Below, one piece after another: positions 18,195-26,934 of a stretch of DNA of 64,000 nt. How positions within the stretch are numbered: position 1 is the stretch's first letter; the number at the start of each line of letters is the position of its first letter. Source of the stretch: Calothrix sp. FI2-JRJ7 (GTDB taxonomy: Bacteria > Cyanobacteriota > Cyanobacteriia > Cyanobacteriales > Nostocaceae); NCBI GenBank assembly GCA_019359675.1, contig JAHHGX010000084.1, positions 62,001 through 126,000 of the forward strand, given 5' to 3'. The notes under the pieces were generated by a model, which worked only from the letters and a program-made list of their open reading frames with translations, ran no database searches and had not been told where the DNA came from. Made by a program: the position numbers and the translations under genes.

Positions 18195-18923
18195 ATGTTG
18201 CCAATGAGAGTATTTATCGTTCACGCTCATCCCGAAAACCAAAGTTTTAATGCTGGATTAACTCAACATGCAAAAGCTGTTCTTGAACAAACAGGTAATG
18301 AAGTAATTATTTCTGATTTGTATGCTATGAACTTTAATCCTGTGTCTGACCCTCGTAACTTTACTTCACAAAAAGACTCTGATTATTTTAAACAGCAAAT
18401 TGAAGATAATTATGCAACCGAAAACGATGGTTTTTCTCAAGATATCAAAGCGGAAATGGAAAAGTTATTTTGGTGCGATGTACTTATTTTTCAATTCCCG
18501 CTTTGGTGGTTTAGTTTACCAGCAATATTAAAAGGATGGGTGGATAAAGTATTTGCAGCAGGTAAGATTTATGGTGGTGGCAAATGGTATGATAATGGTG
18601 TTTTTAAAGGTAAAAAAGCGATGTTATCGCTAACTACAGGTGGAAAATTACCCATGTATACTGAAGTTGGTTTACACGGTGATATTCATACTATTCTTTA
18701 CCCCATCAATCACGGAATTTTGCGATATGTTGGTTTTGATGTATTACCACCTTTTGTTGTATTTGGCGCCACTAAAATTAACGACGAACGACGTAAGGGT
18801 TATTTAAGAGAATATGAGAAAAGATTAGTCAGTATTAATGATACGTATCCAATTATTTACCCAGCATTAGCTGATTTTGATGAAAATTACCAATTAAAGA
18901 GCTTGGACTCACAATCTATTTAA
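18195..18923 (+). CDS. NAD(P)H:quinone oxidoreductase, flavodoxin-like fold
   Basis: The protein has 242 residues, or 239 if the second ATG at 18204 is used (MRVFIVHAHPENQSFNAGLT). The opening VHAHPENQSFNAGL, QFPLWWFSLPAILKGWVDKV and TTGGKLPMY blocks match the NQO1/MdaB/KefF-type family, which binds FAD or FMN and carries out two-electron quinone reduction in the cytosol. It starts 15 bases after the previous gene and 5 bases before tmk, so cotranscription with tmk-holB is likely. A link in function is not evident. Confidence 0.85.
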   Translation: MLPMRVFIVHAHPENQSFNAGLTQHAKAVLEQTGNEVIISDLYAMNFNPVSDPRNFTSQKDSDYFKQQIEDNYATENDGFSQDIKAEMEKLFWCDVLIFQFPLWWFSLPAILKGWVDKVFAAGKIYGGGKWYDNGVFKGKKAMLSLTTGGKLPMYTEVGLHGDIHTILYPINHGILRYVGFDVLPPFVVFGATKINDERRKGYLREYEKRLVSINDTYPIIYPALADFDENYQLKSLDSQSI

Positions 18924-18928
18924 ATATT

Positions 18929-19567
18929 ATGCGTGGCAAATTAATCGTTTTTGAAGGGGTAGAAGGATGTGGCAAAACTACCCAAATTCAATTAACTAGC
19001 GAATGGTTGCAAAGTATAGGTGTGCCAGTTATGGTTACACGCGAACCTGGGGGTACTAATTTAGGAATACATCTGCGAAGATTATTACTCGAAGCTAATA
19101 ATAACGCGATTGATCCCCGTACTGAACTTTTATTATATGCTGCTGACCGCGCCCAACATGTCGAGCAAGAACTCAAACCAAATTTGGCAGCAGGAAAATA
19201 TGTATTATGCGACCGTTTTATTTATTCCACCATCGCATATCAAGGTTATGGTCGCAACTTAGATATGAATCTAATTGACCAATTAAATACAATTGCTACT
19301 GCTGGTTTGGAAACTGATTTAGTGTTGTGGTTTGATATTGACGTTGAAATTGGACTGGCACGTAAACGTAAAAGCCCAGAAGCAGCAGACAGAATCGAGC
19401 TTGAAAAAATTGACTTTCACCATCGTGTGCAACAAGGATACACAACTCTATCTAGCATGTACCCTGAAAAAATTGTTAGAATCAATGCAAATCAGGACAA
19501 AAATACTATACAAACTCAAATTCAGCAAATTTGCACTCAACGTCTTCGTGACCTATCTATAAAATGA
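18929..19567 (+). CDS. tmk: thymidylate kinase
   Basis: The protein has 212 residues. It converts dTMP to dTDP in the cytosol. The P-loop FEGVEGCGKTTQ (about residues 8-19), TREPGGT substrate loop, CDRFIYSTIAYQGYGR (the DR(Y/F) motif) and the C-terminal DRIELEKIDFHHRV LID region are all present. The length is normal. Its stop overlaps the start of holB by four bases (ATGA), which indicates translational coupling. The tmk-holB pair is widely conserved. Confidence 0.96.
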   Translation: MRGKLIVFEGVEGCGKTTQIQLTSEWLQSIGVPVMVTREPGGTNLGIHLRRLLLEANNNAIDPRTELLLYAADRAQHVEQELKPNLAAGKYVLCDRFIYSTIAYQGYGRNLDMNLIDQLNTIATAGLETDLVLWFDIDVEIGLARKRKSPEAADRIELEKIDFHHRVQQGYTTLSSMYPEKIVRINANQDKNTIQTQIQQICTQRLRDLSIK

Positions 19568-20511
19568 CAGATTTTTTTGCGCCTCTAATTGGACAACAAC
19601 AGGCAGTAGAGTTACTGAAACAAGCTGTAGCAAAACATAGAATTGCAAGCGCGTACTTATTTGCAGGCGCCGATGGAGTTGGGCGAAGTTTGGCGGCGCG
19701 TTGCTTTATTGAATTATTATTTTCACACTCGACTAATAATATATCGAGTGACTCGACGACTAAACGTTTACAGCAAGGTAATCATCCTGATGTACTCTGG
19801 GTGCAACCAACATACCAGCACCAAGGACAACGCTATACTCCACAAGAAGCAGCAGAAAAAAAAATTAAACGCAAGGCGCCACCAGTTATTCGGCTTGAAC
19901 AAGTCCGTGAAATTACAACATTTCTAAGTCGTCCCCCAATGCTGGCGCCTAGAAGTGCCGTAGTAATAGAACAAACCGAAACAATGGCAGAGTCTGCCGC
20001 AAATGCTTTACTCAAAACTCTTGAAGAACCGGGAAAAGCAACATTAATTTTAACGGCGCCTAACTTAGATGCCATACTACCAACTATTGTGTCGCGATGC
20101 CAACGCATACCATTTCATCGCTTAGACACAGCAGGTATGACACAAGTACTAACAAAAACAGGACATCAAGAAATATTGCAGCATCAAGCAGTTATGAATA
20201 TAGCTGCTGGAAGTCCCGGAGAAGCAATAGAATCATACCAACAAATGCAAGCTATAAATTCTGACTTATTAAAATCTGTTACTAAGGCGCCAGCAAACCT
20301 TCGCCACTGTTTAGAATTAGCCAAACAAATCGACAAAGAATTAGAAACCGAAGCTCAATTATGGTTGGTTGACTATTTACAACAAATGTACTGGCAACAG
20401 CGACGTCAACCAAATATTATTAAGCTACTCGAACAAACTAGAAAAAATCTACTTTGCTACGCTCAACCGCGTTTAGTTTGGGAATGCACGTTTTTGAAGA
20501 TGCTTGGTTAA
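19564..20511 (+). CDS. holB: DNA polymerase III delta-prime subunit
   Basis: The protein has 315 residues. It is a AAA+-fold clamp-loader subunit: LIGQQQAVELLKQAVAKHRI followed by SAYLFAGADGVGRS (a degenerate Walker A lacking the Lys, as expected for delta-prime), TMAESAANALLKTLEEPGKA and the sensor-1 region PTIVSRCQRIPF with the SRC motif. It loads the sliding clamp with DnaX and delta. It is translationally coupled to tmk. Its TAA stop shares bases with the stop codon of the convergent gene at 20508 (TTAA). Confidence 0.93.
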   Translation: MTDFFAPLIGQQQAVELLKQAVAKHRIASAYLFAGADGVGRSLAARCFIELLFSHSTNNISSDSTTKRLQQGNHPDVLWVQPTYQHQGQRYTPQEAAEKKIKRKAPPVIRLEQVREITTFLSRPPMLAPRSAVVIEQTETMAESAANALLKTLEEPGKATLILTAPNLDAILPTIVSRCQRIPFHRLDTAGMTQVLTKTGHQEILQHQAVMNIAAGSPGEAIESYQQMQAINSDLLKSVTKAPANLRHCLELAKQIDKELETEAQLWLVDYLQQMYWQQRRQPNIIKLLEQTRKNLLCYAQPRLVWECTFLKMLG

Positions 20512-21011
20512 AAATTATCTATATATATTTTGCGTTTTCTTTTTTTAGGTTTTTGCACTGGACGCATTGCTTCGCGTCCCAGTACAAACATACCTGCTAC
20601 ACCAAGATTAACAAACCAAATATATTGGTACCAATATCTTGCGATTTGTTCGATGGGGCTTAATTCTGGATGGAGTGTATTTAAGTACAGCAACAAAATC
20701 ATTACCATCAGCGCACTGAACCCAACAAAACCTAAACCAACTTGAATCCTTGCGGGTCGCAGTTCCCAGTCTGATATTTGCTCTACATCTATTTCTGCTA
20801 GCTGATTCAATGTATTATCTGCTACAGTATTCACCTCTTCGAGGCGCCTGCTAAGGGGTGCAGGTAAAATTGGAGTAATGGCAGCAACAGTTGGACGACG
20901 TATTAATGCTTCAACATCTCGTAATATCTCTAAAGATTTACGAGGTGTGGGTTCAGCAAATTCAATACTGGGTGTAGCGGTTTCCGTAGTGTTTTGGGGT
21001 TCAAAGTCCAT
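20508..21011 (-). CDS. membrane protein with long cytoplasmic N-terminus
   Basis: The protein has 167 residues. About 90 hydrophilic residues (LRDVEALIRRPTVAAITPIL, then ADNTLNQLAEIDVEQISDWE) precede two membrane helices near 92-110 (VGLGFVGFSALMVMILLLYL) and 128-145 (YIWFVNLGVAGMFVLG), and a very basic tail PVQKPKKRKRKIYIDNF follows. It looks like a conserved cyanobacterial membrane protein of unknown role. It lies 4 bases after the peroxiredoxin gene in the same direction, so the two probably share a transcript. Confidence 0.78.
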   Translation of the reverse strand: MDFEPQNTTETATPSIEFAEPTPRKSLEILRDVEALIRRPTVAAITPILPAPLSRRLEEVNTVADNTLNQLAEIDVEQISDWELRPARIQVGLGFVGFSALMVMILLLYLNTLHPELSPIEQIARYWYQYIWFVNLGVAGMFVLGREAMRPVQKPKKRKRKIYIDNF

Positions 21012-21015
21012 TTAT

Positions 21016-21573
21016 TTAGGATGCTGTTTGTTGCAGTTCGTTTAATCGTGCTAGAACTTCTTTACTATGAATATTTGGATTGACCTTAACAAAAGTTTCG
21101 CGTAATGTTCCTTGTGGGTCAATAATAAAACTGTGACGCATTGAGAAAAAGTTCATCCATGAACCGTAAGCTTTACTTACTGTACCTGTGGTATCAGCGA
21201 GTAGGGGAAATTTTAATCCTTCTGAGTCGCAAAACTCAGCGTGTGAGTCTATGTCGTCTGCACTTACCCCAATAAGAAAGGCATTTTTTTGGATGTACTT
21301 GGGTAAATCTTCTTGAAACCGACGCGCTTCAATGGTGCATCCTGATGTAAAGTCTTTTGGGTAAAAGTAAAGTACTACCCATTTCCCACGCAAATCTCTT
21401 AGTGCTATTTTTCCATTACCTGTGTTAGTCGGTAATGTAAAATCGGGTGCGGGTTGATTAATTTCGGGCAATTTACCACCTAGTGCGTGGGCAACTGGCG
21501 CCCCTCTGAACCAAGATAAAAAAGTGAAACAGCCAACCAGAAGTATATTTAGAAAATTGCGACGAGAAATCAT
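21016..21573 (-). CDS. exported peroxiredoxin Q / BCP
   Basis: The protein has 185 residues. The N-terminus MISRRNFLNILLVGCFTFLS carries a twin-arginine-type motif (SRRNFL) before a hydrophobic stretch, with likely cleavage after AHA near residue 30, so the protein would act in the thylakoid lumen or periplasm. PAPDFTLPTNTG and YFYPKDFTSGCTIEARRF (peroxidatic Cys79) identify a thioredoxin-fold peroxiredoxin of the BCP/PrxQ group. The resolving Cys five residues later, present in many PrxQ, is absent. A Cys in AEFCDSEG further on could substitute. The enzyme reduces peroxides using thioredoxin. It is followed 4 bases later by a membrane-protein gene. Confidence 0.9.
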   Translation of the reverse strand: MISRRNFLNILLVGCFTFLSWFRGAPVAHALGGKLPEINQPAPDFTLPTNTGNGKIALRDLRGKWVVLYFYPKDFTSGCTIEARRFQEDLPKYIQKNAFLIGVSADDIDSHAEFCDSEGLKFPLLADTTGTVSKAYGSWMNFFSMRHSFIIDPQGTLRETFVKVNPNIHSKEVLARLNELQQTAS

Positions 21574-21626
21574 TTATACATTACCACATTCACATCTTCA
21601 TATAAGTTTACAATCCTGGCGACATA

Positions 21627-21692
21627 GTAGGGTGCGTGACGCTATAACAATTATTAAACGAAGCAATCATCTAGTAGCGTCACGCACCCTAC
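21627..21692. repeat. palindromic repeat GTAGGGTGCGTGACGCT
   Basis: Perfect 17-bp arms (21627-21643 and 21676-21692) flank a 32-base AT-rich loop. It lies between two genes, and its end supplies the TAG stop of sipA. Relatives occur at 43991-44054, 50731-50803 and 50819-50881. Confidence 0.85.
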
Positions 21693-21907
21693 CTAATTTC
21701 TTCAACATATTGACTTTCGAGAAGGAATGTTCCGCGTGTGAAGCGTATACCCCAGTATCCACCTGGACGACGGTCAACTATAATACCTTCCTCACCGATT
21801 TGAATGACATCAGGAGGACGTAGCATTGGCATTGTGTCAGCAGTTTTAACATATTGTGGTAGTGCGACAACGCGAACTTTACTACCAACCGTAAATTCTT
21901 CAGACAT
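21689..21907 (-). CDS. sipA: SipA-like regulatory protein (DUF3148)
   Basis: The protein has 72 residues from the ATG at 21905-21907 (MSEEFTVGSKVRVVALPQYV), an SH3-like beta barrel. The wording KTADTMPMLRPPDV, then GEEGIIVDRRPGGYWGIRF and FLLESQYVE, matches cyanobacterial SipA, a small protein that binds the histidine kinase NblS and tunes high-light and nutrient-stress signalling. An upstream in-frame start would add 16 residues not seen in the family as I know it. The TAG stop is contributed by the palindromic repeat downstream. Confidence 0.8.
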   Translation of the reverse strand: MSEEFTVGSKVRVVALPQYVKTADTMPMLRPPDVIQIGEEGIIVDRRPGGYWGIRFTRGTFLLESQYVEEIR

Positions 21908-21985
21908 TTCTAATATATAAGGGCGCCTTTCCCTAAAATTACGAATATCTACCAAAATAGCAGGTTATACCAACAATTAGACAAA

Positions 21986-22010
21986 ACCCGCTCCTGTATT
22001 AAGAGCGGGT
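21986..22010 (-). terminator. terminator of the Spy-like gene at 22039
   Basis: On the minus strand ACCCGCTC, a 9-base loop and GAGCGGGT form an 8-bp GC-rich stem followed directly by TTTTG. This is a typical Rho-independent shape, 28 bases after the stop. Confidence 0.75.
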
Positions 22011-22038
22011 AATTTGATAGTAATTTTGCACTATTGAT

Positions 22039-22482
22039 TTATCTAGGTCTCGTACCAGAATTTTGTTGACGACTTTGATAGTACTGTCTGATTTGATTCT
22101 GTTGTTGTGGTGTTAAAACAGTTTCAAAAATTTTCTTTTGCGAACCAGCGACAATTTGCTGAAGTCTTCTGCCTTGGTCTGGGGTTAATTTCAAGTCTTG
22201 GGTAATTCCCTGTGGGTCGCGACGTGCTTCCAGTGATTTTTTAAGCTGTTCACGTTGCGGTTTTGTTAATACACCCTCAATTTGCTTGCGAACTTCAGCG
22301 TTGATTACTCGAACTTGGTCTTGTTGTTTTTTGTTGAGTTGGATTTGTGGTGGAGGAGCAATCGCTGGCTGCTGTTGAGCTTGAGCTAATTGCTGTACTG
22401 GTTTTGCGTTCGCACTAAAAGGGATTGCTGTTAAACTCAGGGCAATCGCTCCGGCTAAGATTGATAAGCTTTTTAATTTCAT
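22039..22482 (-). CDS. Spy/CpxP-like periplasmic protein
   Basis: The protein has 147 residues. A Sec signal peptide (LSILAGAIALSLTAIPFSAN ending ANA) precedes a Gln-rich linker and two helical repeats of the LTxxQ type (LTKPQREQLKKSLEARR; LTPDQGRRLQQIVAGSQKKI; LTPQQQNQIRQYYQ). Proteins of this pattern are small periplasmic chaperones or stress sensors. It lies in tandem with the related gene at 22688, each with its own terminator-like hairpin. Confidence 0.75.
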   Translation of the reverse strand: MKLKSLSILAGAIALSLTAIPFSANAKPVQQLAQAQQQPAIAPPPQIQLNKKQQDQVRVINAEVRKQIEGVLTKPQREQLKKSLEARRDPQGITQDLKLTPDQGRRLQQIVAGSQKKIFETVLTPQQQNQIRQYYQSRQQNSGTRPR

Positions 22483-22641
22483 TTATTGCCTCGTGGATTT
22501 CTCCTATTGCTTTCACTATTATAGAAAGCTATTGCAAAAAGCATGTCAGGGAAAACCACAAATCTACGTAATCTTGTAACAATTTTCATGAATAGCTTAA
22601 ACTTTTAGAAATTTATTTGAGTAAAATTAATGTTAACAATA

Positions 22642-22692
22642 AAACTTCCGGCTTCCAGGAAATTACTTAGAAACCGGGTTTGAAGTTTTAAC
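22642..22692 (-). terminator. hairpin downstream of the second Spy-like gene
   Basis: On the minus strand AAAACTTC pairs with GAAGTTTT across about 35 bases that contain AAACCCGGTTTC and a CCGGAAG arm, followed by an AT-rich tract. It overlaps the last codon and stop of the gene at 22688 and includes one copy of the AAACCCGGTTTC repeat family. Confidence 0.5.
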
Positions 22693-23143
22693 GATTTTGT
22701 TGTTGACGACGTGTACGCCAATTTTGACGCATTTCTTGTATCTTTTGTTTCTGTTCGTCGGTAAACACAGCTTGCATTTGACTTTTAGAGGTTTCTCTAA
22801 TTTTCTTAATTTGCGCGCGTTGGTCTTCGGTGAGATTTAAAGCTTTAAATCCTCCGCGACGAGCTTGACGGTTTTGCTTTGCTGCTTGCCATTGAGTACG
22901 CTGTTCAGGGGTAAGAACTTTTTCAATTGCTGCACGTGTATCTTGACGAATCTTTGTCAGGTCTGCTTTCTGTGCATCCGTCAATCCCAATTCTTCTGCG
23001 AACTTTCCACGGTTGGGTTTCGCATCTGTTGCTTGAGCTACAATTTGCGATTGAGAGGTTAGTGTGTTAGCTTTCGCGACAAAAGGGATAGCGGTTATGC
23101 TCAGAGCAACGATTCCAGCGAGGACTGACAATTTGGATTTCAT
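22688..23143 (-). CDS. Spy/CpxP-like periplasmic protein, second copy
   Basis: The protein has 151 residues. A signal peptide (LSVLAGIVALSITAIPFVAK, cleavage near KAN) is followed by helical LTxxQ-type repeats: LGLTDAQKADLTKIRQDTRA, LTPEQRTQWQAAKQNRQARR, LNLTEDQRAQIKKIRET and FTDEQKQKIQEMRQNW. It is rich in Arg, Gln and Lys. It is a paralogue of the next gene downstream, with nearly identical signal peptides. A role in envelope stress or metal protection is known for the family, but the ligand here is unknown. Confidence 0.75.
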   Translation of the reverse strand: MKSKLSVLAGIVALSITAIPFVAKANTLTSQSQIVAQATDAKPNRGKFAEELGLTDAQKADLTKIRQDTRAAIEKVLTPEQRTQWQAAKQNRQARRGGFKALNLTEDQRAQIKKIRETSKSQMQAVFTDEQKQKIQEMRQNWRTRRQQQNR

Positions 23144-23373
23144 GTGGTTGTTTTTGAGGTTATCTGGTTTGATACTGCCATCATAAGTAATTTTGTAAAG
23201 ATACTGTATTTGAAAAAGGTCATGATTCTAACCATGACTTACGTCATGGGTGAAGGTGTGACTAATTTAACTAGATTTTGTTGCCGATGATAAGTTATTA
23301 ATTTCAGTGCATAAGCTTATTATTTAAATTTTTAATATTTGGTTAATTTTATTTCGATATGTGGAAGAACCAG

Positions 23374-24570
23374 ATGAGTAACTCGATTCAATTTAAAAAT
23401 CACCCGTTTCGATTTCTGCTTTATCTAGAGTGGACGCTGTTGACTGTTGCTATCTTCAGTTCACTGGCGCCGACTCCGTGGATAAGACGCTCACAGGATT
23501 TTCCTGAGTTGACAATTTGCAGCTTAATAATTTTTGGTTTGATGGGGTTACGATTACCAAAAGGAACTCAATCAAGTAAAATAATTTATACTGCTTGCGA
23601 AGTATGTTTAATATTAATTACAATATTGTTTGGCGGTCGTGCTTCGCGATTATTTCCATTTATATATTTAATTTTAGTAACTCGTAGCTGTTTAATTTTT
23701 CAACTACCCGGTCGATTAGTTGTAACTTCATTGTCGTTTAGTTTATTTTTGTTCACAATTTTTCGTAAATTTAATAAATTTCCTGTATCACCTGTAGGGC
23801 AAGAGCGATTCAAATTTTTCACTTTAAGTTTTGTCATATTATTTGCACTAGCGCTGATTTTTGTACTATTATTAATGAATACAATTGTGTCAGAACGGCA
23901 AAGTCGTGAAAAACTAGCAGCAGCAAACCAAAAATTAAAGCAATATGCAATGAAAGTTGAATATCAAGCAACTTTAGAAGAACGTAACCGCATCGCACAA
24001 GAAATTCACGATTCTTTAGGACATTCATTAACAGCACTTAATTTACAACTAGAAGCTGCATTAAAGCTTTCGCACACAAATCCAGTTAAAGCACACGATT
24101 TTTTAGCACGAGCAAAAGAATTAGGTTCTAAAGCATTACAAGATGTGCGACAATCGGTATCAGCATTACGCTTACACCCTTGGCAAGGTGATTCATTAGA
24201 ATCGGCTATTATATTACTTCTCGAAGATATGGAACGCACAACTAACGTTAAACCAGAATATATAATGAATTTAAATAGTCCACTATCAGGCGAATTGAGT
24301 ATTACTGTGTACAGAATTATTCAAGAATCGGTGACAAATATTTGTAAATATGCTAATGCCACAAAAATAAATTTAGAACTATTAAATATTCATTCAGAAC
24401 TACATGTAAAAATTCAAGATAATGGAATTGGGTTTGATTTAAATCAAACGACCAAAGGATTTGGGTTGCATAGTATGCGTCAGCGCACTGAAGCTTTGGG
24501 AGGCAACTTTAATATTGAAACTTCTCCAGGTAATGGTTGTCAAATTCAAGTAATAATCGAATTGATGTGA
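23374..24570 (+). CDS. orphan sensor histidine kinase, NarL-type (HisKA_3)
   Basis: The protein has 398 residues from the ATG at 23374, chosen because GGAAG (23363-23367) lies six bases before it. An ATG 15 bases earlier has no such site. The N-terminal half has about five or six membrane helices (residues 15-175). A short coiled coil leads to EERNRIAQEIHDSLGHSL, the HisKA_3 phospho-acceptor box, then the ATPase domain with ESVTNICKYANATKI (N box), DNGIGFDL (G1) and KGFGLHSMRQRTEALGG (G2). All catalytic boxes are intact. No response regulator gene is adjacent. Loss of the usual NarL-type partner from the neighbourhood makes the output unknown. Confidence 0.9.
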   Translation: MSNSIQFKNHPFRFLLYLEWTLLTVAIFSSLAPTPWIRRSQDFPELTICSLIIFGLMGLRLPKGTQSSKIIYTACEVCLILITILFGGRASRLFPFIYLILVTRSCLIFQLPGRLVVTSLSFSLFLFTIFRKFNKFPVSPVGQERFKFFTLSFVILFALALIFVLLLMNTIVSERQSREKLAAANQKLKQYAMKVEYQATLEERNRIAQEIHDSLGHSLTALNLQLEAALKLSHTNPVKAHDFLARAKELGSKALQDVRQSVSALRLHPWQGDSLESAIILLLEDMERTTNVKPEYIMNLNSPLSGELSITVYRIIQESVTNICKYANATKINLELLNIHSELHVKIQDNGIGFDLNQTTKGFGLHSMRQRTEALGGNFNIETSPGNGCQIQVIIELM

Positions 24571-24597
24571 TATATTAATGCAAGAAAATTTACTTTG

Positions 24598-25335
24598 ATG
24601 TTTTGCATGAATGAATTAGAGCGTTATCTATTTGATTTACAAGGATTCCTAGTTATTGAAAACGCTTTATCTAGCTCCCAAATTGCTGAATTAAATTCGT
24701 ACCTAGACAAGCAAAAGGAGTTACATAAATCACCAAATGCGACGAGATATAGATTTGATTGCTTACTAAGTTGGGGTAAACCATTTCGCGATATTATTGA
24801 TAACCCACGTGTTACTCCTTATCTTTCTGAACTATTGGGTCACGAGTTTCGTTTAGACCATGACTACGTTCATATTATCGGTCAAGGAGTCGGGCCAATT
24901 GGTTCATCGCTTCACGGTGGTGGAAATCCTTATGACCCTTGCCAGTATTATGAGTTTAAACATGGAAAAATGTACAATGGTCTAACTGCTGTTGCTTATG
25001 AGTTAAGCGATGTAAATCAAGGTGATGGTGGATTTGGCTGTGTTCCTGGTAGTCACAAAAGTAATTACCCATTCCCCCAAGCATGGCAAAATTTAGAAAC
25101 TCCACATAGCTGTGTTAAAACAGTAACGGCAAAAGCTGGAAGCGCAATTATTTTTACCGAAGCTTTGACTCACGGTACACTACCGTGGCAAGGTAAAAAC
25201 GAACGTCGCACCCTATTTTACAAATATTCACCTCAATCTACAGCCTGGGCGAGATACTATTACAATGCTGATAACTTGCCTGATTTAAACGCTTCACAGC
25301 GTCGTATTCTTAGAATACCGGGTATTTCCACTTAA
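24598..25335 (+). CDS. phytanoyl-CoA dioxygenase (PhyH) family protein
   Basis: The protein has 245 residues from the ATG at 24598. A second ATG at 24607 is equally plausible and gives MNELERYLFDLQGFLVIENA. The opening matches the PhyH pattern in which a region before the jelly roll reads LDLQGFLVIENAL. Probable iron ligands are the His in SSLHGGG and the late His in LTHGTLPW, with GDGGFGCVPGSHKSN as the conserved loop and the Arg of ERRTLFYKY as 2-oxoglutarate ligand. Members hydroxylate lipids or secondary metabolites. The substrate is unknown. It follows the kinase gene closely, in the same direction. Confidence 0.78.
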   Translation: MFCMNELERYLFDLQGFLVIENALSSSQIAELNSYLDKQKELHKSPNATRYRFDCLLSWGKPFRDIIDNPRVTPYLSELLGHEFRLDHDYVHIIGQGVGPIGSSLHGGGNPYDPCQYYEFKHGKMYNGLTAVAYELSDVNQGDGGFGCVPGSHKSNYPFPQAWQNLETPHSCVKTVTAKAGSAIIFTEALTHGTLPWQGKNERRTLFYKYSPQSTAWARYYYNADNLPDLNASQRRILRIPGIST

Positions 25336-25421
25336 TTGAGTATTATCAGCTTTGCATAAACGGCGCCAAAATCACCCTATTAGTAATTGGATAAATCAAA
25401 ATTACTACGAGGGGTAATCAA

Positions 25422-25649
25422 ATGCAATCTTTCCCAACTAAATCACACACAAACATACAAATTTACTATCAAAACGCCTCTTATGCTAATTTGTACGTAA
25501 ATACTAGTTTGATAATAGCAATTATAGGAATATTGTTAACACTAAGAATATTTATAAATAAAGAACGACGTACTCAAAAAACACAGCAGCAAATTAAAAA
25601 ACTTGAAAAAATATATTTACTTGAATGTAAAGATAATAATCTTAGGTAG
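25422..25649 (+). CDS. small single-span membrane protein
   Basis: The protein has 75 residues. The ribosome site GAGGGG lies six bases before the ATG. One membrane helix (SLIIAIIGILLTLRIFI, about 29-46) is followed by a basic, helical tail (KTQQQIKKLEKIYLLE). No family was recognised. The good ribosome site supports a real gene. Confidence 0.5.
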   Translation: MQSFPTKSHTNIQIYYQNASYANLYVNTSLIIAIIGILLTLRIFINKERRTQKTQQQIKKLEKIYLLECKDNNLR

Positions 25650-25762
25650 GTAATTGATGTAACGGATTGATTATAGTCAGCACATTGTCCTGTGGATATA
25701 GTTATTTTCTACCACAGAGACACAAAGTACACAGAGAAAGGGTCATTAATTTTGGTGTGTTG

Positions 25763-25792
25763 TATGGTGGGCTTCGGCCCACCTTACTATCA
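25763..25792. repeat. hairpin GGTGGGCTTCGGCCCACC
   Basis: GGTGGGC and GCCCACC pair around a TTCG-like tetraloop, near 25767-25784. A CCACAGAGACAC phrase precedes it (25712). It lies between the convergent genes ending at 25649 and 25826 and could terminate both. Confidence 0.55.
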
Positions 25793-25825
25793 GTGCTTAC
25801 CTTCCAAATTTAATTACATGCAGTA

Positions 25826-26641
25826 TTAGGGATATACGGCATCTGCTATTAGGACGGGTCTATTTTTGTATTGTGCTTCCAACTGTTGCTTGACGCTTGA
25901 GTTCCAAGAAAAGTTATATTCTTGCTCTATTTCGTTCGCAATAAATGGACGTACTTCACCAACTACTGCGACTTTCTGACCCTTGTTAATCGCAACTTTG
26001 GGAGATGTTGTCATCAAAACAGGTAGGTCTTTACCTTTAATAAGTTGGTCTGCTTGTAATGTCATTACAGAGTTTTTAAGTTCAGAGACCTGACCTGTAA
26101 CTGATATGGTTTTGCCGTAGAATTGTTTTGGTGTTTGGGATACTTGATTTGGCTGAGGCGCCAAAGTAATGTTTTCGGCAACCAATACAGGGTCTCCGAC
26201 GTAATCACTGTACAAGTCCTCATTTAAGCTCACCTTGAACTCACGTTCAATATCTGAAATCACGAAGTCTCTGACCTGACCTGTAATTTGTACATTTACA
26301 TTATTCGCAGGTAAATTAAACGGTGTTCCTGATGCATTCACAACCAAAAGCGGTTCTTGTTGCGAAAACAGTCCATCTTTGAGTTTGAAAGAGTTTACTC
26401 CCAACTTTTCAATTGGTCTACTTCTTACCGTTACTGTTTTATTTATGAAGTCTCTAGGACTCCTAACTACTTCAGCAGCGTTAACTGGTCGAGCAGGTGA
26501 GTAAGTACTTTCTTGACCATAGTTACCAGCTTGTGCGCTAAACGCAAGAATGACCAGAGACGAGATTACACCTATATCCCATATACTCTGAACAAAACCA
26601 CGTCGTTTTGGACTTCTATCTGTTTCAATTTGGGTAGTCAT
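25826..26641 (-). CDS. periplasmic protein with two OB-like repeats
   Basis: The protein has 271 residues from the ATG at 26639-26641 (MTTQIETDRSPKRRGFVQSI). The 27 codons before it look non-coding. A hydrophobic anchor (IGVISSLVILAFSAQA) near residues 25-40 suggests membrane attachment or export. Two repeats then follow. Each has a TVTVRSRPIEKL/ISVTGQVSELK strand, a middle part with LLVVNASGT/LPVLMTTSP, a VQITGQVRDF/VAVVGEVRPF strand and a conserved end with D(P)VLVAENI/RPVLIADAV. This OB-fold-like duplication is seen in cyanobacterial proteins of unknown function. Confidence 0.68.
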   Translation of the reverse strand: MTTQIETDRSPKRRGFVQSIWDIGVISSLVILAFSAQAGNYGQESTYSPARPVNAAEVVRSPRDFINKTVTVRSRPIEKLGVNSFKLKDGLFSQQEPLLVVNASGTPFNLPANNVNVQITGQVRDFVISDIEREFKVSLNEDLYSDYVGDPVLVAENITLAPQPNQVSQTPKQFYGKTISVTGQVSELKNSVMTLQADQLIKGKDLPVLMTTSPKVAINKGQKVAVVGEVRPFIANEIEQEYNFSWNSSVKQQLEAQYKNRPVLIADAVYP

Positions 26642-26734
26642 AGTCTCAAAAATTATTGGGTAGTTAAGAATTGACGACAACGATATACAGTAAGTTTGTA
26701 AAGTCTTACTGCAATAGGTCACGTCAACCCCTGG

Positions 26735-26934
26735 TTAACTTGTTAGACACTGTCCTATGAATAGTGAGGCAACTATTGAGTACGGTATGAAGAAAAAGAT
26801 TGCACCCGCTGCGTCTGTACTCAATTTTCTTAAACTTTCACTATGTTCATTTAATAGGGCTACTAATTCTATTTTTTTAAGTAACTGCTCACACCAGGCG
26901 ATATGCTTCGCTCCGGTTTCAGCGCAAAAGCTTC
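26735..26934 (-). pseudogene. possible coding remnant without a start codon
   Basis: On the minus strand a frame of about 65 codons ends at TAA (26735-26737). It reads in part GAKHIAWCEQLLKKIELVAL, then LNEHSESLRKLSTDAAGAIF and FFIPYSIVASLFIGQC, which looks like a helical domain plus a membrane segment. It is closed upstream by a stop and has no ATG, GTG or TTG in its first 30 codons. It may be the 3' end of a gene whose front has been lost or frameshifted. The assignment rests only on protein-like composition. Confidence 0.3.
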
